This document shows, piece by piece, positions 59,627 through 64,000 of a DNA stretch of 64,000 bases. This DNA is from CADEED01 sp043747835 (GTDB lineage: Bacteria > Pseudomonadota > Gammaproteobacteria > Steroidobacterales > Steroidobacteraceae), in assembly GCA_043747835.1 (NCBI GenBank), contig JAYTOK010000033.1:1-64000 (forward strand), written 5' to 3'. Within the stretch, counting starts at the first letter, position 1; each line of letters starts with the position of its first letter. Below the pieces are notes generated by a model. The model ran no database searches. It was not told where the DNA came from and was given only the letters and a program-made list of their open reading frames with translations. The position numbers and the translations under genes are program-made.

Positions 59627-60065
59627 AATAGACCACTCGCTCGGTTTCCCGGAAGCCGAGCGCTGCGTGCGCGCGCTGGCTCGTCACGTTGTCGAGCAGG
59701 GCGTCGGAGGCGAGTTCGCGGCAGCCGCGCGCCCGCGCCCAGTCGCCGATCGCCGCGAAGAGCTTTCGCGCGACGCCTTTGCGGCGCCAGGCCGGCGAGA
59801 CATAGACACCTTCGACGAAACCGACAGGCGCGGTTTCCGTGCCGTTCACGTAATCACCACGGATGGATCCCTCGATGAATCCGATGGGCTGGTGCGTTTC
59901 GTCATACATCATGAGCTGGAGGAATCGCTCCGGCTGCGCGAGCGAGATCGCCATGTAACCGCGATGGTCATCGGCGCTGGCGTCGGGCCAGAGGGCGAGC
60001 CTGAAGTCGAGCCAGCCCGGCTGATCAAGCGCGGCGCACCGTTCGATGGTGGTCCTGGAAGGCAT
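59610..60065 (-). CDS. GNAT acetyltransferase, AAC(6')-I-like
   Basis: 151 residues forming one GNAT domain. The acetyl-CoA motif is VYVSPAWRRKGVARKLF, with the R-x-x-G-x-A signature. The DYVNGTETAPVGFVEG segment and the end CRELASDALLDN, ALGFRETERVVYF strongly resemble chromosomal aminoglycoside 6'-N-acetyltransferases of the AAC(6')-I type known from Stenotrophomonas and Acinetobacter. Such enzymes acetylate the 6' amine of aminoglycosides, but related GNATs act on other amines. The substrate here is only inferred. No mobile element is next to it; it seems an ordinary chromosomal gene. Confidence 0.8.
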   Translation of the reverse strand: MPSRTTIERCAALDQPGWLDFRLALWPDASADDHRGYMAISLAQPERFLQLMMYDETHQPIGFIEGSIRGDYVNGTETAPVGFVEGVYVSPAWRRKGVARKLFAAIGDWARARGCRELASDALLDNVTSQRAHAALGFRETERVVYFTRKL

Positions 60066-60162
60066 GTCAACAAGCGTATCAGGCGATCCCCGCCTTCATA
60101 CAGTCTTGCGCGGCGAACGCACTGAGTGGACGGCAGGCCGATCGCGCGGAAAAATTCCGCCC

Positions 60163-60414
60163 ATGCCACTTCCCTCCAGCGCCATCGACAAGCTTTCCGA
60201 TCACGCGGGGACTTACGTGATCTGCGTGACCTGCGGCAAGTGCGGCCATGACCGGGAAATCGACCCGAGATCGCTCGCCAACATCCTCGGCTGGAACGTC
60301 ACGCTCAAGCAAGCGTGCACCCGACTTCGCTGCTCGAAGTGCGACGCTCGCGCGGTCAAGGTGGAAGTCGCGTTCGACCGCAAGCCTCGCGGCTGGAAAT
60401 CCAACCCGTCCTGA
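60163..60414 (+). CDS. Small zinc-ribbon-like protein
   Basis: 83 residues from ATG 60163; the frame is open upstream to 60046 but without a ribosome site. Cysteine pairs CVTCGKC (C21, C24, C27) and CTRLRCSKC (C52, C57, C60) would make a treble-clef or zinc-ribbon-like site; the middle LANILGWNVTLKQA is helical. Such small CxxC proteins are common and often unassigned. No signal peptide, so cytoplasmic. It is isolated, between the AAC(6')-like gene and the NlpC/P60 gene. Confidence 0.72.
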   Translation: MPLPSSAIDKLSDHAGTYVICVTCGKCGHDREIDPRSLANILGWNVTLKQACTRLRCSKCDARAVKVEVAFDRKPRGWKSNPS

Positions 60415-60555
60415 TCATCGCGCCGCGACGCAGCAACCAAACTACCGAGTGGTAATACCGCACATTCCCGAAAACTTTCATTTCAGCGAGGTGAGATAAC
60501 TCCCGAAGTCGTGACAGCTTCAGTCAGACACGACATAAAGACCGGGGAGAGTCCA

Positions 60556-61287
60556 ATGGCTGCGTCCGCATCCGACATCTTCGAGCTCGCCATCGAGCAC
60601 GTGGGCGAGCCCTATATCCTCGGCGCGCGCGCGCCGATGGGCAATTCGAAATGGAGAGGTCCCTGGGACTGCGCCGAGTTCGCGTCGTGGTGCCTGTTCC
60701 AGGCGACCGGCGTGTTGTTCGGTGTGAAGCCGCGCAACGATCCCGTCGCCGCCGACGCGTTCACCGGCTTCTGGTTCGATCAGGCGCACGAAGCGAACGC
60801 GGTCATCCCCGTGGAAGTTGCCGCGCGCACCGTCGGCGCGTTCGTCGTTCGCAAGCCCATGCCGGGGAAGATAGGCCACATCGTCATCTCCGACGGCAAG
60901 GGCGGCACGATCGAGGCGCACAGCAGCAAGACCGGCGTGATCCGCTCGACGTTGTCAGGCCGGCGCTGGGATATCGGCGTCGTCGCGCCCGGTGTGAGCG
61001 CGCATTCCGCGCCGGACCTGCCGCCGATCGAAGTCGCGGTGCGGACGTTGCACGTCGCGTCGCCGCTCATGGCGGGGCCGATCGTGAAGGATGTGCAGCG
61101 GGCCTTGAACGCACGTGGATTCGCACCCGGCAAAGCCGACGGTATCTTTGGATTGCAGACGGCTCATGCCGTGCGGATGTTTCAGGAGGCGCAAGGACTC
61201 GTGGCCGATGGAGAAGTTGGGCCGGCGACGTTCAAGGCGCTGAAGATTCCGGTGCCGGCGTTCGCGAAGAAAACCCTTCAGTTGTGA
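60556..61287 (+). CDS. NlpC/P60-like hydrolase with peptidoglycan-binding domain
   Basis: 243 residues from ATG 60556, preceded by GGGGAGAG; an upstream ATG-like start at 60511 is less likely. The N-terminal 150 residues look like an NlpC/P60 cysteine peptidase: C39 in WDCAEFASW, H108 in KIGHIVIS and H122 in EAHSSKTG, with the third residue not clear. The C-terminus (about 180-235) is a PG_binding_1 helical bundle (VKDVQRALNARGFAPGKADGIFGLQTAHAVRMFQ). There is no signal peptide, which is unusual for a cell-wall enzyme and is typical of effectors or phage-type endolysins. Two unknown genes follow closely. Confidence 0.85.
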   Translation: MAASASDIFELAIEHVGEPYILGARAPMGNSKWRGPWDCAEFASWCLFQATGVLFGVKPRNDPVAADAFTGFWFDQAHEANAVIPVEVAARTVGAFVVRKPMPGKIGHIVISDGKGGTIEAHSSKTGVIRSTLSGRRWDIGVVAPGVSAHSAPDLPPIEVAVRTLHVASPLMAGPIVKDVQRALNARGFAPGKADGIFGLQTAHAVRMFQEAQGLVADGEVGPATFKALKIPVPAFAKKTLQL

Positions 61288-61297
61288 GGAGACCCCC

Positions 61298-61666
61298 ATG
61301 TCCGAAACGATATTCCCAGACATTCGCGAAGTCCGGCTCGGCAGCGCGCCGCCGGGATCGATCCTCCGGTTCGTGATTCCGAGAAACGGCGGCTACACCG
61401 TCGAAGCGACGCTGTTCCAGGGAACACGGCCGGTCGCCGTCTGGGAAGCGTCCGAGATTCTCGGCAAGACCACCGACCAGGAGTTGATTCCGAAAGCGCT
61501 CTACACGCTGCAGATCGACGTCGTGTTCACGAAGAACGTGCAGGCCGAAGTGAAGCTCGAATTCAGCACGCACGCGGAAGGCGTTCAGCTCAAGCGCCGC
61601 ACGATCACGGTCAGCGGCAAGCGCCCCGACATCACGCGGGTGCTCGCGATGGTGGGGGTCGAATGA
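61298..61666 (+). CDS. Hypothetical 122-residue beta-rich protein
   Basis: 122 residues without signal peptide or membrane segment. The composition is beta-rich (YTVEATLFQGTRPVAVWEAS, YTLQIDVVFTKNVQAEVKLEF), consistent with an immunoglobulin-like or C2-type sandwich. I recognise no family. It starts 10 bases after the NlpC/P60-like gene and overlaps the next gene by 4 bases, so the three form one operon. Position suggests a partner of the cell-wall enzyme (an adaptor or immunity-like protein), which is inference only. Confidence 0.72.
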   Translation: MSETIFPDIREVRLGSAPPGSILRFVIPRNGGYTVEATLFQGTRPVAVWEASEILGKTTDQELIPKALYTLQIDVVFTKNVQAEVKLEFSTHAEGVQLKRRTITVSGKRPDITRVLAMVGVE

Positions 61667-63099
61667 TCGTGAACACACGCCTCGTGTCCATGGCGCTACT
61701 TGCTTGCGCACTTCTTGCTTCGCCCGTCGTCACACTCTCGCAGGAAGGCGCGAAATGCGCGGGAAACGACACCATCCGGAGCTGCCGCGCCAGGTTGCTC
61801 GGCATCATGCCGGCGGAAAACGCAGCGACCGTCACGAACAAAGCCTCCGAATTGATGGCCCTGTTCAACACCGGCGAAGGAGCTTCATCCACCATCACCG
61901 ATTTCCTGCCGTGGATTCGCCTGCTGTTCGACAACGGCGCCGGCACCGCGACGGATGGCGAGAAGATAGGCTTCGAGTATCGCAACCCACTGCATCTCAG
62001 CAAATACCACCAGAACAAGATCTCGGTCGTGCTCGAGAAATCCGGAATGTTCGAGCCGCTCAAGGAAGCGTTGCAAGGCGCTTCGCTCGGCGATGAAGTC
62101 ACCGACCTCGCGGACGGCATCGGCCAGGCGGACGATGCACGCATCGTGTTCAGTTACTCTCCGGCGTCGAAGAAGTTTGGTCGCGATCCGGACCTGAACG
62201 ACGATCTGCTCGGCAAGGTGCTCCATGCCGTCAGCAAGGAAGAACTCAAGTCGGAAGCGGCGAAACTCGCGCGGGAGGCGTCCGTCGAGCGCGAGAACTT
62301 CATCAAGGCCCACACACTCGACGAGTTCATCCAGACCGAGGTGGACGATGAAGTGGTCGACCAGCCCTTCGAGAAGATCCCCGATGAATTCGAAGCCGAG
62401 TACATCGCGCTGACACAGGCATGGATCGAGGCGGAGATTGGATCCGTGAGATCGCTCGCTGGCAGTCTCGCGACAGGACGCTTTTACGATGTGCTCGACC
62501 TCGTGAACAACCAGCCGCAGTTCGTCGCGAGCGTCGAGTACCGGTCACGGGACGAAGTTGTCGGGCCGGATGAACTGGCCGCGAAAGTCTCGTACGAAGT
62601 CGGCGGTCCGAACATCAACTCGCTTCGTCAGCACATCGCGACCTGCGCGGACCGCGAAGCCCTCAGCTGCTATGCGGCCTATCTGGACGACAAGGAAGTG
62701 CAGCGGGAACTGGCCTCGGGCTCGGTGCACTTCAAGTTCTCGGCGGAGTATTCGGAAGTACAGCGTCTGGAATTTTCGCTGCCCGATCCCGCATTCGACT
62801 ACGTGCTGAAGCCGGTGAAGCACCTTTCGGTCTCCGCCGGCATGGGCCGCTACTTCGGCCCGGATGTCTCGGCGGGGCGGCGCGCGCGCTTCGACCTCAC
62901 CGCGAGCTACGAGGATTTCAGCGACGATCCATCGCGCCAGGATCGCGGTCTCGCGAACCTCACGGTTACGTATCCGATCAGCGGCGGGTTCTTCCTGTCC
63001 GTTGGCGCCGTTTACGCCACCAAGCCCGAGTTCCGCGGCGACGTCGATGAGGAAATCAGCGCGCGCGCCGGGTTCACGTACAAGATCGTCGAGGAATGA
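61663..63099 (+). CDS. Secreted protein with helical domain and beta-barrel-like C-terminus
   Basis: 478 residues from ATG 61663. A signal peptide (VSMALLACALLASPVVTLSQ) is followed by a Cys-containing, mostly helical region (to about 300) and a beta-strand-rich end of about 120 residues (VQRLEFSLPDPAFDYVLKPVKHLSVSAGMGRYFGPDV, then RFDLTASYEDFSDDPSRQDRGLANLTVTYPISGGFFLSVGAVYA, ending AGFTYKIVEE). The alternation and aromatic content resemble an outer-membrane barrel half, but the terminal residue is not aromatic. Family not recognised. Last gene of the NlpC/P60 operon, with its stop codon inside a 21-base-arm palindrome. Confidence 0.72.
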   Translation: MIVNTRLVSMALLACALLASPVVTLSQEGAKCAGNDTIRSCRARLLGIMPAENAATVTNKASELMALFNTGEGASSTITDFLPWIRLLFDNGAGTATDGEKIGFEYRNPLHLSKYHQNKISVVLEKSGMFEPLKEALQGASLGDEVTDLADGIGQADDARIVFSYSPASKKFGRDPDLNDDLLGKVLHAVSKEELKSEAAKLAREASVERENFIKAHTLDEFIQTEVDDEVVDQPFEKIPDEFEAEYIALTQAWIEAEIGSVRSLAGSLATGRFYDVLDLVNNQPQFVASVEYRSRDEVVGPDELAAKVSYEVGGPNINSLRQHIATCADREALSCYAAYLDDKEVQRELASGSVHFKFSAEYSEVQRLEFSLPDPAFDYVLKPVKHLSVSAGMGRYFGPDVSAGRRARFDLTASYEDFSDDPSRQDRGLANLTVTYPISGGFFLSVGAVYATKPEFRGDVDEEISARAGFTYKIVEE

Positions 63100-63145
63100 T
63101 TTGGGGAGTGGCCCCAAACCCGCCTTTGGGGCCACTCCCCAAATC
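63098..63145. repeat. Palindromic element with perfect 21-base arms (ATTTGGGG type)
   Basis: The arms 63098-63118 (starting GATTTGGGGAGTGG) and 63125-63145 (ending CCACTCCCCAAATC) are exact inverse complements around the loop CCCGCC. The outer ATTTGGGG/CCCCAAAT and the inner GGCCCC/GGGGCC sub-stems are similar to the other GGGG/CCCC elements, though the sequence is a different subtype. It begins with the last base pair of the preceding stop codon and lies between two convergent genes. It probably folds into a bidirectional transcription stop. Confidence 0.9.
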
Positions 63146-63162
63146 GGCGAAAAGTGCCGAAC

Positions 63163-64000
63163 CTACTGCGCGCTGAAGCGCAGCTTCGACAACACGGCGC
63201 GCTGCGACGCTGAGCAATCGACAGCGCCGCGCGCGCCCGTCTTCTGCACGGGCTCGACTTCGACATTGCACGCGCTGACGTCGATCGGCGGCACGATGCG
63301 CCCGTTCAGCACGAGGTAAGGCACGACATCGGACGCCTCATCGCCTGCCGGCACGCGCAGCAGCAGATAGCGGTCGTCGCCGGCGCCGTATTCCAGCAGC
63401 GCCGTGCGCACGCCGTTTTCGTACGAATAGACTCCCGGCGCGATCGAATGGCGGCCCGCGGGATCGAGCGGCAGCGTGTATTCACGGCCCGCGTACGTGA
63501 ACGTCGCCGTGCCGTTGCGGTAGACAGCTTCCTGGCGCCGCGCGCCCTCGCCCACGCGCGCATTGCGCATGCGGCGTCCGCTGCGCACGGTCGCGGATGT
63601 CGCGCCGCCCGGCAGCTTGACGATCGTCATGACGGCAACGGGCGCACCGGACGCGAAGCCGATGCGCTGTAGATAGATGGCGAGCTTCTGGCCGGGTGGA
63701 TAGACGTCGAAGCCGAGCCCGCCCGGCAGGCCGGCGAGAACCCAATGCTTCTTGCCGCCCTGCTCGAACTCCGCTTCCTTGAGCTCGCCGGCGAAGTACA
63801 TCTCGACGACATCCTGGCCTTCGCCACGGCTGCTGAGCCACGCGCCGATGATCGGGCGATATCGTCCGGAGATCGGCCGTTTGCGGCCGGTGAAGGTGGC
63901 CGTCGTCGTGAACCACTGTCCCGCCGCGCCGAGCTCGGCCTCGTCGTTCTGCGCACGCGCCGCGCCGCCCATGATCTTGGCCAGCGTCGCGGGCGCATAC
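63163..64000 (-). CDS. Hypothetical protein, N-terminus cut by window edge
   Basis: The frame is open from the stop at 63163 to the right edge. An internal ATG at 63972 gives 269 residues, but the frame continues upstream in sensible codons (YAPATLAKIMGGAARAQ), so the real start is probably outside. The visible part is beta-rich with repeated short strands (GQWFTTTATFTGRKRPISGRYRP, TATFTYAGREYTLPLDPAGRHSIAPGVYSYENG) and two late cysteines. It looks secreted or surface-exposed, but no motif is recognised. Convergent with the 478-residue gene across the palindrome. Confidence 0.65.
   Translation of the reverse strand, partial: YAPATLAKIMGGAARAQNDEAELGAAGQWFTTTATFTGRKRPISGRYRPIIGAWLSSRGEGQDVVEMYFAGELKEAEFEQGGKKHWVLAGLPGGLGFDVYPPGQKLAIYLQRIGFASGAPVAVMTIVKLPGGATSATVRSGRRMRNARVGEGARRQEAVYRNGTATFTYAGREYTLPLDPAGRHSIAPGVYSYENGVRTALLEYGAGDDRYLLLRVPAGDEASDVVPYLVLNGRIVPPIDVSACNVEVEPVQKTGARGAVDCSASQRAVLSKLRFSAQ

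Noticed and set aside
1..64000. CRISPR arrays, tRNA/rRNA genes, integrase or prophage signals
   Set aside because: No regular repeat-spacer pattern, no cloverleaf or rRNA-like stretch, and no integrase or phage structural gene was seen.

Overview
The window is a 64 kb chromosomal stretch from a GC-rich Gram-negative bacterium. By eye it is about two-thirds GC, with third codon positions dominated by G and C. Lipoproteins with lipoboxes, outer-membrane beta-barrels, ExbB/ExbD/TonB-type proteins, RND efflux and NhaA/NhaD antiporters point to a proteobacterium. A soil or freshwater gammaproteobacterium of the Steroidobacter/Nevskia/Xanthomonad type is my inference; no rRNA or marker gene is present to prove it. 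I see no tRNA, rRNA, CRISPR array, prophage or intact insertion sequence. Nearly all of the DNA is coding.

Layout. 1-8683 (all minus): a partial GFA protein, a PLP sulfur-amino-acid enzyme with PhzF, an LpxH-like phosphoesterase, an overlapping trio (Mpo1-like, MsbA-like ABC exporter, DUF1428) and PEP carboxylase. 8765-14962: a DMT permease, then ion homeostasis (KefB/C-like antiporter, NhaD, NhaA). 14969-16460: an ECF sigma factor with a membrane protein and an orphan. 16475-26567 (minus): one nine-gene operon for an energised envelope machine made of redoxin, a coiled-coil protein, two large TPR proteins, a Pro/Ala-rich protein, an ExbB/TolQ motor, two ExbD/TolR proteins and a TonB/AgmX-type protein. 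It resembles the parts list of myxobacterial Agl/Glt clusters.

26788-38754: a divergent locus. Leftward runs a secreted-protein trio: a protein with a CxxCH motif, a lipoprotein with two CxxCH motifs and a LamG domain, and a Tat-exported DUF1501-like protein. Rightward runs an HzsA-like lipoprotein with two CxxCH motifs, an SH3/beta-barrel protein, a barrel lipoprotein, a TlpA thioredoxin, a DUF4266 lipoprotein ending in a Gly-Cys tail, and a DUF3570 barrel. An ApbE flavin transferase, often associated with the last two families, lies about 9 kb further on. I consider this locus the best candidate for a poorly described system, plausibly envelope redox or metal chemistry.

38851-45641: an alpha-helical repeat protein, then a GntR/YtrA-type regulator with an operator-like palindrome, one ABC ATPase, two paralogous permeases and a DUF3857 transglutaminase-like protein. 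Between the permeases lies a 62-codon chimera whose 5' half is the DUF3857 gene start and whose 3' half is the ATPase gene end. It is the scar of a tandem duplication followed by deletion.

45710-64000: a GH88/105 hydrolase, ApbE, a SYLF protein, a CzcCBA-type heavy-metal efflux operon with a His-rich small protein, a dienelactone hydrolase, a barrel protein, a PQQ-type sugar dehydrogenase, a FemAB/GNAT-like protein, an AAC(6')-like acetyltransferase, and an NlpC/P60 plus peptidoglycan-binding protein with two unknown partners. Palindromic elements with GGGG/CCCC cores (GGGGACAGATCT and AAATGGGG types) sit at gene ends at 9725, 38755, 38783, 45653, 57901 and 63098. They look like a REP-type repeat family.
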